Shown: positions 30,233-40,204 of the stretch, in pieces
Layout: every line of letters starts with the position of its first letter
How positions within the stretch are numbered: position 1 is the stretch's first letter
NCBI GenBank assembly: GCA_028285755.1
Contig: JANQOQ010000006.1
Location: 62,001-126,000 of the forward strand
From: Puniceicoccaceae bacterium
Lineage (GTDB): Bacteria; Verrucomicrobiota; Verrucomicrobiia; Opitutales; JAFGAQ01
Direction: 5' to 3'
DNA: 64,000 bases
Notes under the pieces: model-generated
Databases searched by the model: none
What the model saw: the letters and a program-made list of their open reading frames with translations, nothing else
What the model was told of the DNA's origin: nothing
Translations under genes and position numbers: made by a program

Positions 30233-31297
30233 TTATTGGGAAACCCCTGCACTTTCTACAGTCTGAGTAGTTTCACCCACAATCATCTCGCCATCTACGA
30301 GCATGTGTGCACGGCTTGCCAGAGGTCGGTCAATGCGACGCTTGATAGATATCATGCCGGCCATGCCGATTTCATGAAAGTTTGAGCTGTATGTAGTGAC
30401 TTGCTTCATGCCAACGGGCACCGGTATGCCGTCGTAGCCGGTAATTGATAAATCCTCAGGTACACGGATTCCTGCTTCACTTAAATTTCGAATTAACTCG
30501 TACGCCTGATGGTCGGCTGCACACATCAACGCAGTCATCCCTTGCTCCATTTGCTGTTTTATGAGCTCCACTGTATGCTTAGAATCTTTCGTAAGATCCT
30601 CATTCACACGAATAATACGACTCTGCTCGAAGGGCAAATCGAAACGATATAGGTGCTCGAAGTATGAACCGAGGCGTGTTTCCACCCAGGGGGTATCCAC
30701 GCGTTTATAATTCCAGCTGTAAAATCCAATCTTCTCATGTCCCTGATTCTTCAAGTGGCGCATCATTTTAGCTACCCCTCTGCCTTCATCAGGATTGATA
30801 CTGTCGATCTCCATTTCTTCATAGTTATCCAGGACAGAGGTAATATTGAAACGTTGAGACAGACTATCGACCGTGCTTTCTTTAAATGGAAAAATCAGTA
30901 CGATCCCTGCATAGTTATTATCCCTGGAGTTTGGAATAATCCGGCGGGATTTCATATTGGGATCAAAGCTTGATGGATCCACATGAAACAATTCTACCGC
31001 ATAGTTGAGAGTAGCTGCTTTTTGGGAAATACCCATAAAGATTTGCGCAGCAACGTTGGCAGCATCCGATAAACTCTCCGGGGCTCCGACGAGCACACCG
31101 ATCGTTCCGTTTTGGCCATGGGCCAGCTTCTTTTGATTACGGAACGGGCTGTATGAATAGCCAAGTTCGGCAGCCAGATTCAATACACTGGCGCGCGTTT
31201 CCGGGTTGATTTTTGGATGATTGGTGAAGCAACGAGAAACCGTGGTGATCGATATATCGAGTTTATCTGCGATATATTTCTGGTTAATCTTTGTCAT
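30233..31297 (-). CDS. LacI-family transcriptional regulator
   Basis: 354 residues: N-terminal helix-turn-helix (about 5-50; IADKLDISITTVSRCFTNH) with the hinge, then a periplasmic-binding-like ligand domain (about 65-345). Such proteins sense a sugar or sugar phosphate and repress nearby catabolic genes. It follows the TBDT gene on the same strand behind a terminator-like hairpin, and a large dyad in the divergent TBDT/phosphorylase promoter region is a candidate operator. It probably controls the beta-glucan genes at 31-43 kb. Confidence 0.94.
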   Translation of the reverse strand: MTKINQKYIADKLDISITTVSRCFTNHPKINPETRASVLNLAAELGYSYSPFRNQKKLAHGQNGTIGVLVGAPESLSDAANVAAQIFMGISQKAATLNYAVELFHVDPSSFDPNMKSRRIIPNSRDNNYAGIVLIFPFKESTVDSLSQRFNITSVLDNYEEMEIDSINPDEGRGVAKMMRHLKNQGHEKIGFYSWNYKRVDTPWVETRLGSYFEHLYRFDLPFEQSRIIRVNEDLTKDSKHTVELIKQQMEQGMTALMCAADHQAYELIRNLSEAGIRVPEDLSITGYDGIPVPVGMKQVTTYSSNFHEIGMAGMISIKRRIDRPLASRAHMLVDGEMIVGETTQTVESAGVSQ

Positions 31298-31314
31298 GTA
31301 TAATCACTATTGAA

Positions 31315-31360
31315 CAAAAATAAATCCGAAGTTTGCAACAAAATGCAAAGCTTCGGATTT
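31315..31360 (-). terminator. Hairpin terminator after TBDT, with TTTGCA/TGCAAA core
   Basis: On the minus strand a 16-base stem (31322-31337 with 31344-31360, one bulged base) has a 6-base loop and is followed by ATTTTTG, a good intrinsic terminator 60 bases after the receptor stop. The inner part of the stem is TTTGCA at 31332-31337 and TGCAAA at 31344-31349, the same half-site sequence as the dyad at 34436-34482. It also sits 18 bases before the lacI start, so an additional operator role is possible. Confidence 0.72.
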
Positions 31361-31419
31361 CATTAAATTACATTTCAACAATTCGATTCAATACAAAATC
31401 GAAGCAATTTGAAAGTGGA

Positions 31420-34377
31420 TTAGAACTCAAAAGTGGTCTGGAATCTCCAACTGAGCCCCGATTCATAAACGTATCCATACAGATCTTTGTCGTCCGTGAG
31501 ATTGTCTATATTCAACTGGAAGGATATGGGATTTTCCTTAATCTGAGTGTCATAGGCCACCATGCAGTTGAACAACCACTTCTCATCGGTGAATAGGTTG
31601 ATACGGTTACCATCAGCATCTCTTACTGCATTACCGCCTACTGTAAAACCCGTCAGGTATGCTCGCTCACTTTGATAGTCACCCCCGAAAGCAAGTCTCA
31701 AGCCTTCGAGCGGTCCTTCATCAAAACTATAGCTGCTCCAAAAGCCGAAATCATGCTCAGGGGTATCGTCAAGAGATAGCCCATTGGTAGATGCAGGGCC
31801 CCCTGTCCAGGTGGATGTATCCTGAGGATCAACGTAGGCCTCGTTGAGTGGCACTCCCTGTAGACCCCAGTTACCATCCGGGAAATACCAGATTGCCCAG
31901 CGATCCTGTGGATATGGATATTGAGGGAACTTACCTTGGTCAGTGATTTTACGCTCGGTGTTTGCGTAGTTCATGACGAGCTGCCAGTTGTCGGTAAGTG
32001 TGAACATGAACTGAAGCTCATATCCGGTTGATTCCTGTCCGCTAACCAGGTTAGCATCGAAGGTTCCGGCTGATCCTGCACCCCAGTCCATCGCGGCATT
32101 ATTACCGGGTGTATCCGAGAAATCGTTCGCAGCGTATAGCCATCCTGGCCAACCGTTTCCGGCGGCAGTCCATGCAAATACAGCATCCAGATAGGCAGCG
32201 CCTGCGGTGTCATTACCATTTGCATCAAGTACGGTCAGGTAAGTGATGCCGTCCTGCTCGAACACATTACCTGCTGCTACTGCGTTTGCATAGAGATCCC
32301 CGAGTGCTGCGTGTGCGCTATTGGTCTGTATGATATTGTTGATATCATAAACAGTGGGTTGGGTGGGGTCGTAACGCTCTTTAGCGGGAGCCGGTGTCCA
32401 CCAGGCAGGTAGGGTAGAGGCGCCGGTCACTTCAATTTTGTATGCGCTCGCGCTGGCTGCAACACGACCGTCAAAAAGTGTGAGCTTAATACCGGCTTCT
32501 TCACTTTCCGCAAAAGTCGCCGAAATCGCATTACCGTTACCATCCCGAAGTCCCGCGAAGTTGGGTTCGAGCCCCTCAGATTGCATGGCAAAGATACTTA
32601 CGCCCTCCAATATCTCCACATTGATACCCCATTGCCGAGTGGTTTCAGATTGGGGCGTTGAATCACGTAATTCTTCTTTCGTCAAAGAACCATCTTCAAA
32701 CGTAAACTCTGTAATACGCTGGTCATTACGGTCTCTACGCATACCATAGATGGCAGTGATACGGTCATTCCAGAAGCGTCCCTGCCAAACGGCATAATAG
32801 CCTTGATTGTAAGCGATGTTTTGGTCGCGCTCAGTTTGCAGAAGGGGTGAGAATCCGGCAAATCCATCGGGAGTGCCATTATCCTGAATGCCTTCACCAA
32901 ACCGAATCGGAGTCAGGTCGTTCGGATCTCTGTATAGCTGAGCACTTCTTGCTGCTGCACCCGAAACAAATACCTCTTCGGAACGATATCCGCGAAGATC
33001 AGACATCCCCAACAGGAAAGTATGGTTACTGCGGAGCATCGTAGAATCCTGAAATAGGTTTACCAGGTAGTTGAGTTCGATCTTAACTTCATCGCGCTCC
33101 TGGATAATGTCCTTTGTTTCCCATTGATAAGCTAATATCGCATCATTTAGCACCGTATTGTCACCATCAATGTTAGGATTGAAAATCTCACCGTCATAAA
33201 TGGGGTCTCCATTTGCAGCTTCAAAGGGTTCTACAAAAATAGTACTGCGCAAGTTGGAAGGACCTTCGCCAACGCTGAAAAGATTGTTAACGATATCGCG
33301 GGTAGCTACATCTACGTCCGAACGGTTGTATCCCACGAGCAAATTAAGCCCGCTAGTAATATTCTGCTCTACTTCAATAAGCAAATTAGTTGCGTCTGTT
33401 TCCACAAAAGTGTCGGGACCTGAGATACGGGCTGTGCGGTTGTCTACACCGTCAAAGACCACAAATCCAGCCTTGGAAAGTCGGTCCTGTTGGTCACCGC
33501 CTACCACTTGGTCAATACTTAGGTCACCCCGTGCACGCATTGTCTGAAAGCCTACACCGTTGGTTTTTTCGTTACCGATTTCAAAATCGAGTGTAATCTT
33601 GGTGCGCTCAAAGGGTTTGTATTCCAATACAGGGGAGAGAAACCATTTGTCCTTGCTCTGGTGATCAGTCCAGTGGTCTGCCTGTTCCCAAGCACCGGTT
33701 ACACGATACGAAAATTGATCGTTCACCGGAGCTGTTGTATCAATTGTAGCACGATATTGATTGTCAGAGCCTATTAAGGCTGCAATTTCAGTGCGTTCGA
33801 TATCCAAAGGTCGCTTAGGCAGGTAATTTACGATACCACCAAAGTTTCCAATACCATAGAGTAGGGCAGCGGGCCCGCGAACCACCTCCACACGATCAAT
33901 GTTAATGGAATCAGAGCCATGTTGCCGACGAAACCCTTTTCGCAGTGTAGATTCCGTTACAAAACCCCGAATCTTGATGGTCGTACCTGTCAGGTTTGCA
34001 GTGGCACCTGCGCCATTGTGAACACCTCCCACAACACCGTCCAAATTCGCACCCGCATCGTTTTGTGAATTTAGTATAACACCGGCAGAAAAGCGCAGTG
34101 ATTGCCGTAAGTCTGTCGCCCCTGTATCTTCAATAAACTCTGAAGTGATAACCTCAATAGGCATCGGCATATTTTGAAGTTCTATATCGATACGGGATCC
34201 GGAAATCGTATTACTTGCGTAATACCCTTTGTCATTTTCAGTACTAACTTCAAATGGAGACAAAAGGAAAATATTCTCTTCAGAATCTGCTTCGCTTTGC
34301 GCGAATATACCATTTGTCGACAATAAGCACAGGCATGCAATAACACCTGCGCAGCGTGTGAACCATTTTCTCTTCAT
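31420..34377 (-). CDS. TonB-dependent receptor (no STN domain)
   Basis: 985-residue outer-membrane receptor. Signal peptide about 1-26 (ending I-F-A-Q), TonB-box-like FLLSPFEVS, plug with VVRGPAALLYGIGNFGGIVN, and a barrel ending in WRFQTTFEF with the terminal phenylalanine used for outer-membrane insertion. It lacks the STN domain of the two other receptors in the window, so it should be controlled by the adjacent LacI regulator and not by sigma/FecR signalling. It is divergent from the phosphorylase/GPH/GH16 operon, so it probably imports beta-glucan fragments. Confidence 0.92.
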   Translation of the reverse strand: MKRKWFTRCAGVIACLCLLSTNGIFAQSEADSEENIFLLSPFEVSTENDKGYYASNTISGSRIDIELQNMPMPIEVITSEFIEDTGATDLRQSLRFSAGVILNSQNDAGANLDGVVGGVHNGAGATANLTGTTIKIRGFVTESTLRKGFRRQHGSDSINIDRVEVVRGPAALLYGIGNFGGIVNYLPKRPLDIERTEIAALIGSDNQYRATIDTTAPVNDQFSYRVTGAWEQADHWTDHQSKDKWFLSPVLEYKPFERTKITLDFEIGNEKTNGVGFQTMRARGDLSIDQVVGGDQQDRLSKAGFVVFDGVDNRTARISGPDTFVETDATNLLIEVEQNITSGLNLLVGYNRSDVDVATRDIVNNLFSVGEGPSNLRSTIFVEPFEAANGDPIYDGEIFNPNIDGDNTVLNDAILAYQWETKDIIQERDEVKIELNYLVNLFQDSTMLRSNHTFLLGMSDLRGYRSEEVFVSGAAARSAQLYRDPNDLTPIRFGEGIQDNGTPDGFAGFSPLLQTERDQNIAYNQGYYAVWQGRFWNDRITAIYGMRRDRNDQRITEFTFEDGSLTKEELRDSTPQSETTRQWGINVEILEGVSIFAMQSEGLEPNFAGLRDGNGNAISATFAESEEAGIKLTLFDGRVAASASAYKIEVTGASTLPAWWTPAPAKERYDPTQPTVYDINNIIQTNSAHAALGDLYANAVAAGNVFEQDGITYLTVLDANGNDTAGAAYLDAVFAWTAAGNGWPGWLYAANDFSDTPGNNAAMDWGAGSAGTFDANLVSGQESTGYELQFMFTLTDNWQLVMNYANTERKITDQGKFPQYPYPQDRWAIWYFPDGNWGLQGVPLNEAYVDPQDTSTWTGGPASTNGLSLDDTPEHDFGFWSSYSFDEGPLEGLRLAFGGDYQSERAYLTGFTVGGNAVRDADGNRINLFTDEKWLFNCMVAYDTQIKENPISFQLNIDNLTDDKDLYGYVYESGLSWRFQTTFEF

Positions 34378-34435
34378 TGTATAGGGTAAGTATTATTCTA
34401 ATCTATAGGGTTTTGTAAAACTGGCAACCATATAG

Positions 34436-34482
34436 AATGAAAAAAAATGCAAAGTCAATATATTTTTGCATTGATTTTCATT
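34436..34482. promoter_or_regulatory. 47-base nested dyad, candidate LacI operator
   Basis: Two nested inverted repeats share one centre (34459): inner arms AATGCAAA (34446-34453) and TTTGCATT (34465-34472), outer arms AATGAAAA (34436-34443) and TTTTCATT (34475-34482). It lies in the divergent region between the TBDT gene (minus) and the phosphorylase-like gene (plus). The short half-sites match the core of the hairpin before lacI. Confidence 0.55.
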
Positions 34483-34521
34483 TTATAATCTGCATGTCTC
34501 AGAGATACCCAAAGCGAAAAA

Positions 34522-37500
34522 TTGAAATTTTCTTACCCTATGCTTCATAATATAAGTAATCACCAAAAACTAAAGCATCTGTTAAATGAACCGTGCCAGG
34601 AGGTAGATGGAGTTGAATCCATAAAACCCTTCATTATGCATTTAACTTCTAGTAGTGATATCTGGGCTTTTATTGGGAGTAATCATTGCATCACGGCAGG
34701 TCGTAAGAACCCGGATCATGCTCTATTTCCTTACTATACTCAGGATAAACTTATCGATATGGTAGGTTCATGCGGCTCTTTGAGCGTAATCCGTTACCAG
34801 GATGAAATTTGGATCCCTTTTGAAGATTCACTGAATCCACCAACACATATCAGAAGATCTGTCATAAAGAGCATTAGCGGTACTAAGATCGCACTGTCTG
34901 AGTACAACGATCTCTTGAATTTAAAAATTGTGGTTACCTGGACTTCATCCAAACGATTTGGAATATTGCGCAATGTTCAATTGATCAACACCGGTATCAA
35001 TGTGATTCGACTGAGTCTGATCGATGGAATACAGAACATACTACCGCCATCCGTAGATGAACAATTTCAAAATCGGTTTTCAAATTTAGCCGATGCCTAC
35101 AAATATTCTGAGCGACTCGAAGATCAGTTAGCGGTTTATTCTTTAAGTTCGATACCCACGGATCGTGCCGAACCCAGTGAAAGCTTAAGTGCCACGACTG
35201 TATGGTCTGCGGGTGTATTGGTAACTAAACACTACCTGTCTAAGGACTCTATTGGGAAATTTGTATCCAATCAGCCCAGAGAATCGGATAGTGAGCTTCG
35301 GGGACGGCCGGGCTGTTACCTGATCGAATCTGAGTTGGAGATTGAGCCCGGATCTCTGCAATCCTGGTGGATCATCGCAGATGTTGATCAGTCGATCAGC
35401 GCAATTGAGAATCTACACGATTGGTTAGGAGAAGCCGATAACCCAATTCGGGAGCTGGAACAGTCTATCGATAGAAACACAACAGTATTAAATACTATGG
35501 TTTCTCAAGTAGATGGTTTTCAAAAATCGCATTCAATACGGGCCTCCTGGCGTCACTATTCCAATAGCCTGTTTAATATTATGCGGGGCGGAACTTTTCT
35601 CAAAGGCTATGAAGTGCCCACAGATGACTACAGAAAGCATGTTCAAAGGTCCAATAATGCCGTGTATAATAAAAATATCGAATGGCTTCAATCGCTGTCG
35701 TCGGGCATTTCGATCAAAGAATTAAAAGCCCTAACCCAAACAGTGGATGCCGATCTATATCGAATCACGAACGAATATCTGCCGCTCACTTTCTCTCGTC
35801 GCCATGGTGACCCAAGCCGCCCATGGAATCGCTTTAACATAGACTTAATTGATGAAGCAGGGAATCAAAGATATGCTTATCAGGGAAACTGGAGGGATAT
35901 TTTTCAGAATTGGGAGGCGTTGCTGCACAGTTATCCGCTATTTGCCAAATCAGTCATTTCGCGTTTTCTAAATGCGACAACCTGGGATGGCTATAACCCA
36001 TATCGAATCTCTCAAAATGGAATCGATTGGGAAAAGATTGAGCCTGAAGCCACCTGGTCAAACATTGGCTATTGGGGTGACCACCAGATTATCTATTTGC
36101 TGAAACTACTCGAGTTTTATCAAAAAGTAGATCCGCAGGGGATAGCTGAGGAGCTCAATCACAATGACTTCGTGTTTGCTCAGGTTCCTTATAGAATTAA
36201 GTCGATTGAGCATATTAAGCAAAATGCAGCGGACTCGATAGAATATGACGACGTTTGGTCAGCAGAAATTGATCGTGCAACAAAAGCCCTGGGGTCGGAT
36301 GGGCAACTACTGCATGACCCAAATGGCAAGATACGGTATGCCACTTTTTGCGAGAAGTTATTTATACCTTTATTAACCAAAGTTTCAAATTTCGTGCCCG
36401 GTGCAGGTATTTGGATGAATACGCAAAGACCCGAATGGAATGATGCAAATAATGCACTGGCGGGTTATGGGTGCTCAGTGGTTACCTTGGGTTATATGCT
36501 GCGGTATACACGGTTTTTGAAGCAGTTAATTGACGATTCCAGAATTGAAGCATTCTCATGGCATAAGGACTTGGTGGTTTTCATTCATTCACTTAAGAAA
36601 GCTTTGGATGCTCCTATCTCTCCTCAGGATAATTATCTAAGAGCACTTCTGCTAAATCAATTAGGCGAGGCCGGCAGTTTATATCGAAATTTGTATTATG
36701 ATAAATCTATCAGCGACCAACAAGTGACTATCGATGCCTCAACACTGTTGGAAGTGTTAAGTGGGTTTGAAAATCACATGGTGGCCACTCTGCAGGCGAA
36801 TCTCCGCGAGGATGGGCTTTATCATGCATATAATACCATAAACATTCAGGACGAGGATTCCGTCTTACTCAAGCGATTGCCTCTCATGCTAGAGGGGCAG
36901 GTTTCCATTATGTCCAGTAGCCTCTTGAGTGTTTCTGAATCCCTTAAACTAATTAAAAGTCTCAGGCAGAGCGAACTTTACCGTGAGGACCAAAAAAGTT
37001 ATCTGCTTTATCCAGATCAGGCTGCGAAAAGTGTCCTGGATAAAGGGCTGGTTATGAGAGATAACCTGAAAGATTGCCCCCAAATTTTGAAAGAAATCGA
37101 TGCAGGCAAATCTCCCTTTATCTCTAAGAGTAAAAACGGGAATTTGCGCTTCAAATCCAATTTCAGAAACCTGGAAGTATTAAAAAGCTATGCCGAGCAA
37201 CTTGATAAAGACTCTCTATATCTAAGCACGCTTTATAATACTTATGAAGAAACCTTCAACCATGCGGAATTCATAGGGAGATCCAGATCCTTTTTTGCTT
37301 ATGAAGGATTGGGCAGTATCTATTGGCATATGGTTTCGAAGCTTGTTCTGGCAGTGCAGGAAGTGGTTATAAAGAATGAAAACCAAAAATCCGCAGATTT
37401 AGATGAATTGGTTGAGCTTTTCCGTGAGCTCAAGGAGGGGCTTGGAGTGAATAAGGACCCACAAAGCTATGGGGCATTCCCTACTGACGCCTATTCTCAT

Positions 37501-37923
37501 ACTCCTGCGCATGCAGGTGCTCAACAGCCGGGCATGACCGGTCAGGTAAAGGAAGACATTATCATAAGGCTTGCAGAATTAGGGATAAGGATCACTGATG
37601 GCACCATCCAATTCAATGATACACTCCTCGATCGAAGCGAGTTGCTGGATGAAAGTGATGTATTTACATATTTTGATGAACTGGGAAACACCCGCTCCGT
37701 AGAACTGGAGCCTCATTCACTTGCATATACCTTTTGTGGGCTGCCAATAATCCTACAACATTCAGAAATTCAGGATTATCCTCAAATGTCGATTAAATTT
37801 AAGGAAAACGAAGTCACCAAAGATTTACTTTCACTTACTAAATCTGAATCAAAAGCGATATATGATCGTAATCAGGAAATTCAGAGTATAACCATAAAAT
37901 ACCCCATTAACCCCAAAGTATAA
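34522..37923 (+). CDS. Large GH94/GH149-like glycoside phosphorylase candidate (clan GH-Q)
   Basis: 1133 residues, no signal peptide, so probably cytoplasmic. Seen: an N-terminal beta-rich region (about 1-280) and a long helical part that reads as an (alpha/alpha)6 barrel. P-E-W-N-D-A-N-N-A-L at 637-646 resembles the W-N-D motif carrying the catalytic Asp of cellobiose phosphorylase (GH94); D641 is the candidate general acid. Known: GH149 enzymes of clan GH-Q are 1,3-beta-oligoglucan phosphorylases of about this size. Inferred: it splits imported beta-1,3-gluco-oligosaccharides with phosphate, because it leads an operon with a GPH sugar symporter (4-base gap) and a GH16 laminarinase-like protein. 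It could also be an unrelated large cytoplasmic hydrolase; confirm by profile search. Confidence 0.55.
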   Translation: MKFSYPMLHNISNHQKLKHLLNEPCQEVDGVESIKPFIMHLTSSSDIWAFIGSNHCITAGRKNPDHALFPYYTQDKLIDMVGSCGSLSVIRYQDEIWIPFEDSLNPPTHIRRSVIKSISGTKIALSEYNDLLNLKIVVTWTSSKRFGILRNVQLINTGINVIRLSLIDGIQNILPPSVDEQFQNRFSNLADAYKYSERLEDQLAVYSLSSIPTDRAEPSESLSATTVWSAGVLVTKHYLSKDSIGKFVSNQPRESDSELRGRPGCYLIESELEIEPGSLQSWWIIADVDQSISAIENLHDWLGEADNPIRELEQSIDRNTTVLNTMVSQVDGFQKSHSIRASWRHYSNSLFNIMRGGTFLKGYEVPTDDYRKHVQRSNNAVYNKNIEWLQSLSSGISIKELKALTQTVDADLYRITNEYLPLTFSRRHGDPSRPWNRFNIDLIDEAGNQRYAYQGNWRDIFQNWEALLHSYPLFAKSVISRFLNATTWDGYNPYRISQNGIDWEKIEPEATWSNIGYWGDHQIIYLLKLLEFYQKVDPQGIAEELNHNDFVFAQVPYRIKSIEHIKQNAADSIEYDDVWSAEIDRATKALGSDGQLLHDPNGKIRYATFCEKLFIPLLTKVSNFVPGAGIWMNTQRPEWNDANNALAGYGCSVVTLGYMLRYTRFLKQLIDDSRIEAFSWHKDLVVFIHSLKKALDAPISPQDNYLRALLLNQLGEAGSLYRNLYYDKSISDQQVTIDASTLLEVLSGFENHMVATLQANLREDGLYHAYNTINIQDEDSVLLKRLPLMLEGQVSIMSSSLLSVSESLKLIKSLRQSELYREDQKSYLLYPDQAAKSVLDKGLVMRDNLKDCPQILKEIDAGKSPFISKSKNGNLRFKSNFRNLEVLKSYAEQLDKDSLYLSTLYNTYEETFNHAEFIGRSRSFFAYEGLGSIYWHMVSKLVLAVQEVVIKNENQKSADLDELVELFRELKEGLGVNKDPQSYGAFPTDAYSHTPAHAGAQQPGMTGQVKEDIIIRLAELGIRITDGTIQFNDTLLDRSELLDESDVFTYFDELGNTRSVELEPHSLAYTFCGLPIILQHSEIQDYPQMSIKFKENEVTKDLLSLTKSESKAIYDRNQEIQSITIKYPINPKV

Positions 37924-37927
37924 TATA

Positions 37928-39316
37928 ATGAACGATTATAAAATACTCTCTACTGACAAAATTAAGGTGGGGGAGAAGATCGGATACGGTGCAGGTGATA
38001 CTGCCTCCAATTTCTTCTTTCATACCTTTAATATCTTTCTGCTTTATTATTATACGGATGTATTCGGTATTGCTGCGAACGCCGCAGCCACAATGCTCTT
38101 TATCACTAAGCTATTCGATGCTTTTACGGACATTATCATGGGAAGCATCGCAGACCGCACACAGACCCGTTGGGGCAAGTTTCGCCCCTGGATTTTGTGG
38201 GTAGCTATCCCTTACGGCATTATCGGTTACTCGATGTTTGCCAATCCAGACTTTTCAGATGGTGGTAAGCTGATTTACGCCTATGTGACTTACTCCCTTA
38301 TGATGCTGGCTTACACAGCGATTAATGTTCCTTACTCTTCTTTGCTGGGGGTTATCTCTTCAAAATCAGCCGAACGCTCTACTTTAGCAAGCTATCGCTT
38401 TGTTATGGCCTTTTTTGCGCAATTACTGATTTCTGCCTTTGTTTGGCCCTTTAAAGACATTCTCGGCGGGGGTAACGAGGCATTGGGATTCCAACTGACC
38501 ATGGGTATATTTGCAGTGCTCTCCATCATCCTGTGGCTCATTACTTTTGGAACAACGAAGGAACGCATTGTAGCCGTTCAGAAACCTAAAGCACTAAAGA
38601 GTGATTTAAAGGTTCTCTTCAAAAATGGCCCTTGGATCGCGCTCGTTTTCTGCGGACTATTTACCCTGTTAAACTTGGGGGTTCGTGGAGGTGCGACAGT
38701 TTATTACATGAAATATTTTGCCCAGGTCAGCGATGAAAAGCTGCTTTGGATTTTCGATGGGGTTGCTATATTCTTCATATCCGGAACTATTGCCATGATT
38801 ATTGGCTCTGCATTAAGCAAACCACTAACCATGCTGTATTCCAAAAAGAACCTCATGATGGTTCTTACCGCGCTCCATGGATTACTAATTGGTCTCTTCT
38901 TTTTTATCCCAGCGGATGCGTATTGGACGATGCTCATTGTCAATTTTTTTGCAACCCTGGCCATTGGGCCAACGCCTGCGATCGTCTGGGCGATGTATGC
39001 AGATTGTGCCGATTACGGGGAATGGAAGTTTAAGCAACGAACGACAGGGCTCATATTCTCAGGAGTTATATTCTCACAAAAAGTGGGTGCGGCCATTGGG
39101 GTTGGGATTGCTGGCTGGATACTGTATTGGTTTGGATTTGAACCCAATGTAGAGCAAACCGAGAGCGCGCTCCTAGGCATTAAGATTAGTTTTTCGCTCA
39201 TTCCGGCAGCGCTGCTATTCTTAGCCTCATTCTCAGTGATTTTTTATGGTATCACTAATAAAGTGTCTAAAGATATGGAAACCGAGCTGAATGCCCAAAG
39301 GTCTGAAGGTGCTTAA
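37928..39316 (+). CDS. GPH-family sugar:cation symporter (MFS type)
   Basis: 462-residue membrane protein with about 12 helices. The N-terminus carries the GPH signature E-K-I-G-Y-G-A-G-D-T-A-S-N-F followed by the R-W-G-K-F-R-P-W loop between helices 2 and 3. GPH proteins (melibiose/lactose permease relatives) carry oligosaccharides or glycosides with sodium or protons across the inner membrane. It is 4 bases after the phosphorylase-like gene and 4 bases before the preferred GH16 start, so it probably imports the oligosaccharides released by that GH16 enzyme for cytoplasmic phosphorolysis. Confidence 0.93.
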   Translation: MNDYKILSTDKIKVGEKIGYGAGDTASNFFFHTFNIFLLYYYTDVFGIAANAAATMLFITKLFDAFTDIIMGSIADRTQTRWGKFRPWILWVAIPYGIIGYSMFANPDFSDGGKLIYAYVTYSLMMLAYTAINVPYSSLLGVISSKSAERSTLASYRFVMAFFAQLLISAFVWPFKDILGGGNEALGFQLTMGIFAVLSIILWLITFGTTKERIVAVQKPKALKSDLKVLFKNGPWIALVFCGLFTLLNLGVRGGATVYYMKYFAQVSDEKLLWIFDGVAIFFISGTIAMIIGSALSKPLTMLYSKKNLMMVLTALHGLLIGLFFFIPADAYWTMLIVNFFATLAIGPTPAIVWAMYADCADYGEWKFKQRTTGLIFSGVIFSQKVGAAIGVGIAGWILYWFGFEPNVEQTESALLGIKISFSLIPAALLFLASFSVIFYGITNKVSKDMETELNAQRSEGA

Positions 39317-39320
39317 GTCT

Positions 39321-40133
39321 ATGAAAGACATGTATAAAAATCCCTTTAACTGGCTAATACTTACAATCGCTCTGCTCGCGCTTCTGCTTGGTTGCAAAGC
39401 TTCTACTGAGAGCATCTATACCTGGCAGGAAGAGTTTGATTACGAAGGGCTTCCGGATAGCTCTAAATGGACCTACGATGTAGGGGGTAACGGCTGGGGC
39501 AATAAGGAGCTGCAATACTACACTGACACGCGTATCGAAAATGCGTTTGTCAGTGATGGAACTCTGAAGATTCAGGTGATTCGCGAGAATATTGAGGGGA
39601 TGCAATACTCATCTGCAAGGCTGGTGAGTCGTGGTAGATATGACTTCGGTTATGGTCGCATCGATATTCGGGCGAGAGTTCCTGAAGGTAAAGGGACGTG
39701 GCCGGCACTATGGATGATGCCGAAGGACTGGAAATTTGAAGATGGCGGCTGGCCCACCGTAGGTGAGATCGATATTATGGAGCATGTGGGCTTTGAACCC
39801 GGTGTGATCCACGGTTCCACTCATTCGGAGGATTTTCAGTGGCAGAAAGGAAATCCGAAAACGGCCAAAATTGAAGTACCCACAGCAACCTCAGAATTCC
39901 ATGTGTATTCAATGGAAAGAACGGCAGACTACATCCGCATGTATGTGGATAATGAATTGTATTTTGAGTTTTTGAATGAGGATCTGCCCCTTAGCAGCTG
40001 GCCTTTTAACAAACCCTTTTACCTCATTATCAATGTAGCAGTAGGCGGCCTATGGGGTGGACAGCAAGGAGTAGATGACACCGCATTTCCTCAGATACTG
40101 GAGGTAGATTACATCCGATTCCAGGCTTTCTGA
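39321..40133 (+). CDS. GH16 beta-glucanase (laminarinase-like) lipoprotein
   Basis: 270 residues from the ATG at 39321. This start is preferred over the upstream ATG at 39291, which overlaps the symporter gene. A lipobox L-L-G-C25 anchors the protein. The GH16 active site E149-I-D-I-M-E154 (pattern E-x-D-x-x-E) has both catalytic glutamates, with G-N-G-W-G-N-K-E-L-Q-Y-Y and W-P-A-L-W-M-M typical of bacterial beta-1,3-glucanases. It should cut beta-1,3-glucan at the cell surface or in the periplasm, feeding the neighbouring TBDT and GPH symporter. Confidence 0.93.
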   Translation: MKDMYKNPFNWLILTIALLALLLGCKASTESIYTWQEEFDYEGLPDSSKWTYDVGGNGWGNKELQYYTDTRIENAFVSDGTLKIQVIRENIEGMQYSSARLVSRGRYDFGYGRIDIRARVPEGKGTWPALWMMPKDWKFEDGGWPTVGEIDIMEHVGFEPGVIHGSTHSEDFQWQKGNPKTAKIEVPTATSEFHVYSMERTADYIRMYVDNELYFEFLNEDLPLSSWPFNKPFYLIINVAVGGLWGGQQGVDDTAFPQILEVDYIRFQAF

Positions 40134-40204
40134 ACCGATAATATTCTACATTATATTTACCAACTACAGTAGTGGCTTGGGGGGTTCGGTACGTCTACCT
40201 TTCA

